This document shows positions 1-4,928 of a DNA stretch of 6,936 nt, in pieces. Position numbers and translations under genes: made by a program. Within the stretch, counting starts at the first letter, position 1. The number at the start of each line of letters is the position of its first letter. Below the pieces are notes generated by a model. It had not been told where the DNA came from, did not search any database, and worked only from the letters and a program-made list of their open reading frames with translations. This stretch comes from an uncultured Mailhella sp. (GTDB taxonomy: Bacteria; Desulfobacterota; Desulfovibrionia; Desulfovibrionales; Desulfovibrionaceae): contig CAOMFZ010000116.1 of NCBI GenBank assembly GCA_948482415.1, forward strand, positions 1 to 6,936, in the 5' to 3' direction.

Positions 1-1
1 C

Positions 2-820
2 AGTTTGGTCTATCAGGAATCTGACCTTGCCACACGGGCAGTCCGTGATTATTTGACTGAAGATATTGACGAAGTTTGGGTTGATTCCAAAGATGTGCAA
101 AAAAGTGTTGGCGAACTCATCAAAGTTCTTTTTCCCAAGAATAAAGACATACTTCATTTGCATGACGATAAAAAGCAAACTCTTTGGGAGCATTTCAATA
201 TTACCCGTCAATTGGATGAAGTTACCAAAAGAGAAGTCAATCTTCCTTCCGGCGGACGTTTGGTCTTTGACCAGACAGAAGCACTCATGGCTATTGATAT
301 CAACTCCGGCAAAAGTCAGGGCAAGAATAATTTTGAAGCCATGGTTTACCGCACCAATATGGAAGCGGTGGAAGCCATTGCACGCCATTTGCGGCTTCGT
401 GATATTGGCGGGCAGGTAGTCATTGATTTTATTGAAATGCGTGATAAAGCCCACTGCAAAGACGTTGAAAACGCTTTGCACACTGCCATGAAGCGTGACC
501 GCGCGCGCCATGATATCGGTAAACTGAGCAGTTTTGGTTTGCTGGAACTTGTACGCCAGCGCACGGGATCAAGTGTTATTTCCATTAGTTCTGAGCCATG
601 TCCTTATTGCCGCGGCACCGGGTTCAGAAGAAATCTGGAATGGCAGGCACAGGGCGTTTTGCGTGATATTCGCAGCAAACTGGCTGGCAAAAATGTGCCA
701 AGCACCTATGTTCATCACGTTGAGCAGGAAATTGCCTTTTATTTATTGAATAAAAAACGTGACCGCCTGAGTAACCTTGAGCATGAATTTAATGTGCGGA
801 TTGAAATACATTTAAAGTAG
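2..820 (+). CDS. rne/rng: RNase E/G family endoribonuclease, 5'-truncated by the window edge
   Basis: C-terminal part of an endoribonuclease that cleaves single-stranded RNA in mRNA decay and rRNA or tRNA maturation. The reading frame is open from base 2, so the true start lies upstream; the TTG at position 5 is internal (LVYQESDLATRAVRDYL matches the interior of the family). Counting from that TTG as residue 1, the two metal-binding catalytic aspartates are visible: D98 in MAIDINSG, equivalent to E. coli RNase E D303, and D141 in VIDFIEM, equivalent to D346. RLRDIGG lies between them, and DRAR and FGLLELVRQR follow. The zinc-link CPYC (C199, C202), which holds the dimer together, is intact. 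The protein ends about 70 residues after the zinc-link, after the small domain (LSNLEHEFNVRIEIHLK), with no arginine- and proline-rich degradosome scaffold. This end resembles RNase G more than E. coli RNase E. Any N-terminal extension cannot be judged. The family is secure; rne versus rng is not. Confidence 0.95.
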   Translation, partial: SLVYQESDLATRAVRDYLTEDIDEVWVDSKDVQKSVGELIKVLFPKNKDILHLHDDKKQTLWEHFNITRQLDEVTKREVNLPSGGRLVFDQTEALMAIDINSGKSQGKNNFEAMVYRTNMEAVEAIARHLRLRDIGGQVVIDFIEMRDKAHCKDVENALHTAMKRDRARHDIGKLSSFGLLELVRQRTGSSVISISSEPCPYCRGTGFRRNLEWQAQGVLRDIRSKLAGKNVPSTYVHHVEQEIAFYLLNKKRDRLSNLEHEFNVRIEIHLK

Positions 821-879
821 CAAGAGAGCATTTCCGAAAATAGTTGCAATTTATTTTTCTTGGGGGAATTATTCCCCTC

Positions 880-914
880 AAAAAATCAAGCAATCCCTTT
901 GGGTTTGATTTTTT
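880..914 (+). terminator. Possible bidirectional intrinsic terminator downstream of RNase E/G
   Basis: AAAAAATCAA (880-889) pairs perfectly with TTGATTTTTT (905-914). An inner CCC/GGG stem (895-897 with 901-903) is capped by TTT. The closing T-run on the plus strand and the mirrored A-run would give a U-tract in either direction. It lies 60 bases after the RNase E/G stop, and no better terminator occurs closer. The stem is A/T-rich with only a small GC core, so efficiency is doubtful. Confidence 0.45.
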
Positions 915-915
915 C

Positions 916-986
916 GCTACCGAAGGCGACGAAGTCGTTTCTCTTATGCCGAGTTTACGAGGCTTAGAGAAATAGACAGCAGAGAT
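916..986 (+). repeat. Double-hairpin repeat unit 1
   Basis: This is the first of two tandem units of about 71 bases. It starts GCTACCGAAGGCGACGAAGT and ends GACAGCAGAG followed by AT. Hairpin A is CGAC-GAA-GTCG (927-937). Hairpin B pairs TTTCTCT (938-944) with AGAGAAA (966-972), with GCC/GGC inside (948-950 with 961-963) and the loop GAGTTTACGA. Unit 2 and the right-edge copy have the same layout. Confidence 0.75.
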
Positions 987-1056
987 GCTACCGAAGGCGA
1001 CGAAGTCGGTTCTGTTAGGCGAAGAATGAGCCTTACAGAACTGGACAGCAGAGCTA
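987..1056 (+). repeat. Double-hairpin repeat unit 2
   Basis: This is the second tandem unit and opens with the same bases as unit 1 (GCTACCGAAGGCGACGAAGT). Hairpin B pairs TTCTGT (1010-1015) with ACAGAA (1035-1040), plus GGC/GCC (1018-1020 with 1030-1032). Its loop GAAGAATGA differs completely from unit 1. Relative to unit 1 one stem pair is flipped from C-G to G-C. The 3' flank GACAGCAGAGC continues into the 47-base block shared with the right copy. Confidence 0.75.
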
Positions 1057-1116
1057 AAGTTTTTCCCCTGCAAAATTCTCAAGATTTACTGAAAATGCCT
1101 ATAATTGGGTGGTTAT

Positions 1117-1145
1117 AAGCTTTATTATAAAATTTATTTGCAATT
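1117..1145 (-). repeat. Fragment of the repeat-element end, opposite orientation to the left copy
   Basis: This stretch beginning AAGCTTTATTATAAAA matches 6892-6920, near the outer end of the right-hand element, at 25 of 29 bases on the same strand. It is therefore inverted relative to the neighbouring left copy. Similarity stops at about 1146. It may be the remnant of an insertion or of an older, nested copy. The match is short and A/T-rich, so chance similarity is not fully excluded. Confidence 0.5.
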
Positions 1146-1325
1146 TTTTATAGTACTGCCAAGCCGTTCTGCGTTAGCAGTACGGCAAAGAATAAATTTA
1201 AATTGATGCAGGAAGCTGCAAGCCATAAAAACGTCACGATGTTAAATGCTGCGAACTCCGAGAAAAGGACAGCTTAAGCTGTTCATTTTCGAGAAGAGAG
1301 CAGAGGAATTGAGGAAAGAGGATAT

Positions 1326-1372
1326 AAAGGGGAAAACAGAAAGGGATTTATCCCTTTAGCGTTTTCCCCTTT
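1326..1372. other. Long two-stage hairpin
   Basis: AAAGGGGAAAAC (1326-1337) pairs perfectly with GTTTTCCCCTTT (1361-1372). Inside, AAAGGGA (1340-1346) pairs with TCCCTTT (1351-1357) around a TTTA loop, with AG and AGC as the internal-loop strands. This gives 19 paired positions. It could act as a terminator of plus-strand read-through, as only TTTT follows before an A-run, or as an RNA 3'-end barrier. Its role is unknown. Confidence 0.6.
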
Positions 1373-1440
1373 TAAAAAGGGTAAGGGCAATTCCCTTAAA
1401 AATATTTTTGTAAATGTGTTATATTTATTTTTAACGTTAT

Positions 1441-1483
1441 AAAAAGAAAAGTCTGTCGTTTTTTGACGCAGACCTTTTCTTTT
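1441..1483 (-). terminator. Intrinsic terminator of the zinc-ribbon gene
   Basis: Read on the minus strand, AAAAGAAAAGGTCTGCGTC pairs with the downstream arm CGACAGACTTTTCTTTT around an A-run loop, and the arm ends in a T-rich tract (the A-rich bases 1441-1450 on the plus strand). The stem carries one bulged base per side in its upper part. It begins immediately at the stop codon (1482-1484) of the small gene. The near-symmetry means it could also stop plus-strand transcription. Confidence 0.75.
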
Positions 1484-1748
1484 ATAATTCAACTTCTTTG
1501 GGAATTACATCACGTCCGCAGTGTTTGCAGACTTTTGCTTTTTTCTTGATAAGTTCCGCGCAGTAAGGACATTCGGTGTACTCATTTGCCTGCTTTTCCT
1601 GATTATCTCCTTGAGCAAAAAGGAAAAGAATGGCAAAGGGAAAAACTAAACACAGCCAGAACCAAAAAACTGGATTTTTTCCATATTTATTAGCAAAAAT
1701 ACTGGCTATAAAGCCAACAGCAATGCCGATGAGTATATAATGAAACAT
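1482..1748 (-). CDS. Small membrane protein with C-terminal zinc ribbon
   Basis: An 88-residue protein of unknown function. Two hydrophobic segments, residues about 4-19 and 27-45, are separated by a short basic turn (NKYGKN), which suggests a helical hairpin in the inner membrane. A hydrophilic linker (QGDNQEKQANEY) leads to a zinc ribbon with two knuckles, CPYC (C60, C63) and CKHC (C74, C77), in the common pattern CPYCAELIKKKAKVCKHCG. All four ligands are present. Proteins with this membrane-plus-ribbon layout are widespread in bacteria and mostly uncharacterised; the ribbon probably faces the cytoplasm and may bind a partner. The ATG start is supported by AAGGA upstream on the minus strand (within 1754-1760) at normal spacing. 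A terminator sits on each side, so the gene is probably transcribed alone. No specific role is claimed. Confidence 0.85.
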   Translation of the reverse strand: MFHYILIGIAVGFIASIFANKYGKNPVFWFWLCLVFPFAILFLFAQGDNQEKQANEYTECPYCAELIKKKAKVCKHCGRDVIPKEVEL

Positions 1749-1761
1749 AGAATTTCCTTAT

Positions 1762-1767
1762 ATTATA
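1762..1767 (-). promoter_or_regulatory. Candidate -10 box for the zinc-ribbon gene
   Basis: A perfect TATAAT on the minus strand lies 13 bases upstream of the start codon, just downstream of the previous gene's terminator. A matching -35 at 17 bases would fall inside that terminator and looks poor. The call rests on the -10 match and on the need for a promoter after a terminator. Confidence 0.4.
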
Positions 1768-1777
1768 CATGATTATG

Positions 1778-1803
1778 GCAAAAAGCCCCTTATGAGGGGC
1801 TTT
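1778..1803 (-). terminator. Intrinsic terminator of the 533-residue gene
   Basis: A perfect 9-bp stem, AAAGCCCCT (1782-1790) with AGGGGCTTT (1795-1803), surrounds the loop TATG. On the minus strand it is followed by a T-run before GCC. It begins 3 bases after the stop codon of the 533-residue gene and separates that gene from the zinc-ribbon gene. Confidence 0.88.
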
Positions 1804-1806
1804 ATC

Positions 1807-3408
1807 TTATTTTGAGCTTACTTCCAAAGTATAGTTGGGGATATCTTCCAATTGAATAAGTTCCAATAGGGAGACATCGTCATTTAATGTTACTTTACCC
1901 AGGAATTTCCCCGTCGTTTGAATGGTTTCAATCAGTGTGCCGATAATTTTGCCGATTTCCCGGTCAAGTGCGTCTTCGCTGTCAAGGAAAGCACTTTTTT
2001 CTGACTGCAAAGCGTTAAGGACTTCTTCTTTCAGAGAAGCAGCAGGAAAACCAGTTTCATTGGCAGCAACTTTGAAAGCAAAGTCAATCAGCCCGCTGTC
2101 ATTATAGGAAACCTGCATGGATTTGAGGCTGACATTCGTCAATAATTCCTCTGCTTCATCAAAGGTCATATCGGCAAAGAAAGGATTATACTTGAAGAAA
2201 ATGCTTTCATCTTTGTTCAGGATTTTTCCTTTTGTTTCTCCCGAAAGGCTTGCCAGTTCATTGACTGTAAAATTGCCGTCCTGTGAAAAATCACCGGTTT
2301 CCTTTGTGTATTCAGTGGATTGATTGAAAGAAAAGACCATGCCTTTTGCAAATTTTTCTGTGAAAAGTTCCAAAGATGCAGGGCTGACAATATTTTTCAA
2401 AAATTCTTTGGCAATGGTAAGATCGCTCAGTTTTGAAGCAACATTCAAAGCTTTGTCATTTTCATCCAAAAGATAAGAAAGCTCTTTGAAGGTGATAGGA
2501 CTTTGAGCAATTTCTTCAATTTCGTTCAAATAAAATGCTGAATTTAAAACTTTCACTTCCTGAATAATTGGAGAAGCAGGGTAATCAAGGAGCTGTTTGA
2601 TAAGAAGATCTGAAAGCTTTTCAAACTGAAGTATTGTTTCAGGATTATTTTCAAATTCACTGGAGCGTTCCAATGCATTTAAATGCATGATTGTTTGGCT
2701 GAGATCTGCCAGATATTTTGCCGTGGGAAGCGCGATATTTTTGAGGTCAATTTCTGCAATATTCAAATTGAGCGGAGTGCTCTTTATGTCAATGGCATGG
2801 TAAATAATATTGAATTTATCCCCGGAATAGGCAGGCAGCTCAATATCTTTGACAGTAAAGCTCGCTTCACTCTTGCTTCCTTTAAATGCCTGCATGGCGA
2901 TATTCTGAATTTTGACGCCGTGATGACGAATATCCAAAAGGTTTTGGAAATATTCTTCAGAATATGGATTGGTGCGGTGAAGAGCAATGAGTTTAAGCAA
3001 ATTAAGTAAAGGTTTTTCAATAATTACTTGTTCTGTGGTGGAAGCAAGTTCTTCATTGCCGTATGCATAGACAGTTGATTTAATGTTATTTAAAATAATT
3101 TCATCACACAGAAGCGCTTTTTCTTCTGATTTTGTGGTAAAAGAATCGGCATTAATGCCTTTGATAATGATTTCTTCCGCGCTGTTGTCAATTTTTACTT
3201 CATTGTCGCTGTAGGGAAAAACAATATTTTTGATAGTCAGTTTTTTATCCAGACAGCTATAGGTGACACCTGCATTGGCAATATTATTGCGTTCCAGTGT
3301 TGCTTTGGCAATTTCTTCCACCTGCGCATTGATTTTGTTAACATAAAAATATCCGCCGCCAAGAATGAGAAGGAGTGCAATAACACCCCAAAGGATTTTT
3401 TTATTCAT
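1807..3408 (-). CDS. Uncharacterised membrane-anchored envelope protein (533 residues)
   Basis: I do not recognise this gene. Residues 5-23 (ILWGVIALLLILGGGYFYV) form one hydrophobic segment after MNKK, so it is probably a signal anchor with the rest in the periplasm. There is no lipobox. The first part after the anchor (about 45-125) is beta-like, with alternating hydrophobic strands such as KKLTIKNIVF and EEIIIKGINA, and there are only two cysteines (C62, C111). The middle is mixed and partly helical. The C-terminal third (about 430-533) has a Y-x-D-x-G-L-I-D motif (VSYNDSGLID), a helical stretch and a short beta end. The layout recalls large uncharacterised envelope proteins of the YdgA/DUF945 or AsmA-like type, but that is only an impression. 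The ATG is supported by GAGGA (rc of 3413-3417) at normal spacing. It has its own promoter and terminator and is divergent from ctpA, so it is a single-gene unit. Confidence 0.88.
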   Translation of the reverse strand: MNKKILWGVIALLLILGGGYFYVNKINAQVEEIAKATLERNNIANAGVTYSCLDKKLTIKNIVFPYSDNEVKIDNSAEEIIIKGINADSFTTKSEEKALLCDEIILNNIKSTVYAYGNEELASTTEQVIIEKPLLNLLKLIALHRTNPYSEEYFQNLLDIRHHGVKIQNIAMQAFKGSKSEASFTVKDIELPAYSGDKFNIIYHAIDIKSTPLNLNIAEIDLKNIALPTAKYLADLSQTIMHLNALERSSEFENNPETILQFEKLSDLLIKQLLDYPASPIIQEVKVLNSAFYLNEIEEIAQSPITFKELSYLLDENDKALNVASKLSDLTIAKEFLKNIVSPASLELFTEKFAKGMVFSFNQSTEYTKETGDFSQDGNFTVNELASLSGETKGKILNKDESIFFKYNPFFADMTFDEAEELLTNVSLKSMQVSYNDSGLIDFAFKVAANETGFPAASLKEEVLNALQSEKSAFLDSEDALDREIGKIIGTLIETIQTTGKFLGKVTLNDDVSLLELIQLEDIPNYTLEVSSK

Positions 3409-3435
3409 AATTTCCTCGAATAAGAATGTTCTTTG

Positions 3436-3464
3436 AATATATTTTGTTTTAGGTATTCTGTCAA
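3436..3464 (-). promoter_or_regulatory. Near-consensus sigma-70 promoter of the 533-residue gene
   Basis: On the minus strand a perfect TTGACA -35 (3459-3464) is followed by a 17-base spacer and TATATT (3436-3441), five of six -10 bases. It lies 27 bases before the ATG at 3408, giving a leader of about 20 bases with the GAGGA ribosome site. It is the best promoter match I found in the window. Confidence 0.8.
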
Positions 3465-3503
3465 ATAAGCAGGCAGTGATAACAAATTTTGTGCATAAAA
3501 TTA

Positions 3504-3532
3504 TTGCTTTTTTGCGCTAAACAGTTTATAGA
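3504..3532 (+). promoter_or_regulatory. Weak candidate promoter of ctpA
   Basis: TTGCTT (3504-3509), a 17-base spacer, then TATAGA (3527-3532), about 28 bases before the ctpA start. Matches are three of six and four of six. An alternative pair, TTGCGC (3512-3517) and CTATGT (3535-3540), has the same spacing. Some plus-strand promoter must lie in this 151-base divergent spacer, but the exact one is uncertain. Confidence 0.3.
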
Positions 3533-3559
3533 AACTATGTCGTATTATGGGAGGCATAA

Positions 3560-4837
3560 ATGCGTAAATTTATTCGGTTGACTATTTGTTTTTCTGTTGT
3601 CATTGCTGCATTTTTGGCAGGCGGCACCTATATGAAAGCTGTTAGTGCAGATGTGGATTATGATTCCCTGCGTCGTTTTAGTCAAGTTCTTGATATAGTT
3701 GAACAATATTATGTAGAAGATGTAAAGCAGCCGGAACTTATTGACGGTGCCCTGAAAGGTATGCTGCAAGGACTTGATCCTCATTCCGCCATGATGGATA
3801 AAGATGAATTTAAACAAATGCAGGAAACAAATGTGGGTAAATTCAGCGGCATTGGCGTTGAAATTACAACGGTAAACGGCGTTGTGACTGTTGTTACTCC
3901 TATTGAAGACACCCCCGCCTATAAGGCAGGTCTTTTGGCAGGCGACCAAATTCTCTCCATTGACGGCAAATTTACCGACCAAATGACATTATCTGAAGCA
4001 GCCAATCTTATGCGCGGTAAAAAAGGCACAGAGCTGACCTTGCTTATTTTGCATAAGAATTCCAATACGCCTGTGTCAGTAAAATTAAAACGTGATGATA
4101 TTCCCTATCATACCGTAAAAGTAAAAGAACTGGAAAATGGCTATTTCTGGGTACGCTTAACTCGTTTCAGTGAAAATACGTTTGCTGATTTAAGAAAAGA
4201 GCTCGATAAAGTAGTCAAAAAAGCACCGATTAAAGGTTTAATCCTTGATATGCGCAATAACCCCGGCGGACTGGTGGATTCAGCGATTAATATTGCAGAT
4301 ATGTTTCTTGAAGACGGCGTTATCATGTCCATGAAAGGACGTGACGGCAATGATGAATTGGAATACAAAGCCCAAAAACAGGATGACGACATCAAAGCTC
4401 CTCTCGTGGTGCTTGTCAATGCCGGTTCCGCTTCTGCTTCCGAAATCGTGGCAGGCGCGCTGCATGACCAAAAGCGTGCGCTGATTGTGGGCGAAAGAAC
4501 ATTTGGCAAGGGTTCTGTACAAAATGTTATTCCTTTGCCGGACGGCACAGGCTTGAAATTGACAGTTGCCCTCTATTACACGCCGTCCGGAAAATCTATT
4601 CAGGCGGAAGGCATTGTTCCGGATTTTGAAGTATTATGGGAAAGTCCGCGCAAAGCAGAAGACAGTTTCTCTGTGCGCGAAAAGGATTTAACCAGACACC
4701 TTGAAACAAATCCGGCAAAAGAAACCGATAAATTGTCCCAAGATCTTGAAAGCAAAGAACTTTTGGAAAGAGATAATCAGCTGAGGGTTGCTTTGCAGTT
4801 GGTAAAATCCCTGCCTGTTATTCAAAAAATTAAATAA
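3560..4837 (+). CDS. ctpA: Carboxyl-terminal processing protease CtpA (S41 family, PDZ)
   Basis: A periplasmic serine protease that trims or degrades proteins from their C-terminal ends. It has 425 residues, normal for the CtpA group and shorter than Prc. Residues 1-30 are a signal peptide: basic MRKFIR, a hydrophobic core, and a likely cleavage site after AVSA. Residues about 35-90 are the N-terminal helical part (LDPHSAMM at 82-89). A PDZ domain follows at about 94-180 (FSGIGVEI, AGLLAGDQILSIDG), then the S41 core at about 190-365. The Ser/Lys/Gln catalytic set is present: S302 in GSASASE, K327 in TFGKGSVQ and Q331. LILDMRNNPGGL (237-248) is also typical. The last 60 residues are charged and probably helical. 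The ATG is preceded by GGGAGG (3549-3554) at 5 bases. A strong terminator follows, so it is largely transcribed alone. Substrates are not evident; cell-wall hydrolases or lipoproteins are usual for the family. Confidence 0.97.
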   Translation: MRKFIRLTICFSVVIAAFLAGGTYMKAVSADVDYDSLRRFSQVLDIVEQYYVEDVKQPELIDGALKGMLQGLDPHSAMMDKDEFKQMQETNVGKFSGIGVEITTVNGVVTVVTPIEDTPAYKAGLLAGDQILSIDGKFTDQMTLSEAANLMRGKKGTELTLLILHKNSNTPVSVKLKRDDIPYHTVKVKELENGYFWVRLTRFSENTFADLRKELDKVVKKAPIKGLILDMRNNPGGLVDSAINIADMFLEDGVIMSMKGRDGNDELEYKAQKQDDDIKAPLVVLVNAGSASASEIVAGALHDQKRALIVGERTFGKGSVQNVIPLPDGTGLKLTVALYYTPSGKSIQAEGIVPDFEVLWESPRKAEDSFSVREKDLTRHLETNPAKETDKLSQDLESKELLERDNQLRVALQLVKSLPVIQKIK

Positions 4838-4875
4838 TTGAAACATAGACAGAAACAGAGTTTTTGTTTAATATA

Positions 4876-4904
4876 GGGACTTGTGAAAGCAAGTCCCTTT
4901 TTTT
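4876..4904 (+). terminator. Intrinsic terminator of ctpA
   Basis: GGGACTTG (4876-4883) pairs perfectly with CAAGTCCC (4890-4897) around the loop TGAAAG, followed by seven Ts (4898-4904). It lies 38 bases after the ctpA stop and 24 bases before the next start codon. It should limit read-through into the deacetylase-ndk pair. Confidence 0.93.
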
Positions 4905-4928
4905 AGAGCGCAATGAGCAGAGTAAAAA

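Larger units (their letters stand above)
826..1098 (+). repeat. Intergenic repeat element, left copy
   Basis: This non-coding element begins 5 bases after the RNase E/G stop codon and shares its ends and core with an inverted copy at the right edge of the window. Its outer end (826-849) matches the reverse complement of 6913-6936 at 22 of 24 bases. Its other end (1042-1088) is a perfect 47-base reverse-complement match to 6745-6791. The edges GCATTTCC (828-835) and GAAAATGC (1091-1098) form a short imperfect terminal inverted repeat. Inside are the palindrome GGGGAATTATTCCCC (863-877), an A/T-rich terminator-like hairpin (880-914) and two tandem double-hairpin units (916-986, 987-1056). No protein is encoded. 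Size and structure resemble a MITE or a REP/BIME-type element; the family is not one I recognise. Confidence 0.75.
1099..1440. other. Gene-free, hairpin-rich spacer
   Basis: I see no credible gene, tRNA or known RNA here. Structures present are: a hairpin GCCGT-T-CTGC / GCAG-T-ACGGC with a GTTA loop (1163-1186), which can compete with GTACTGC/GCAGTAC (1153-1159 with 1177-1183); a small TGCAG/CTGCA hairpin (1207-1220); a perfect 14-base palindrome ACAGCTTAAGCTGT (1269-1282); a long two-stage hairpin (1326-1372); and a TAAGGG/CCCTTA hairpin (1382-1398). Short open frames across it lack a credible ribosome site and a protein-like sequence. Confidence 0.6.

Noticed and set aside
916..1056. CRISPR-like array
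   Set aside because: There are only two units of about 70 bases, each a hairpin pair, with no regular unique spacers and no cas genes.
789..1082. Minus-strand open frame of 97 codons across the left repeat
   Set aside because: It overlaps the RNase E/G end and consists of the repeat units translated. There is no ribosome site, and the stem-loops explain the sequence better than a protein.
1151..1200. tRNA or known structured RNA around the GCCGT/ACGGC hairpin
   Set aside because: No cloverleaf, no acceptor stem with a T-arm consensus, and no U-tract follow. It is a simple hairpin with a competing pairing.
1283..1492. Minus-strand open frame of 69 codons downstream of the zinc-ribbon gene
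   Set aside because: It runs through a strong terminator and the large hairpin at 1326-1372, overlaps the end of the zinc-ribbon gene, and has a low-complexity, non-protein-like composition.
3545..3982. Minus-strand open frame of 145 codons opposite the ctpA start
   Set aside because: It is antisense to the signal peptide and PDZ coding region of a clear gene, and has no ribosome site or family resemblance.
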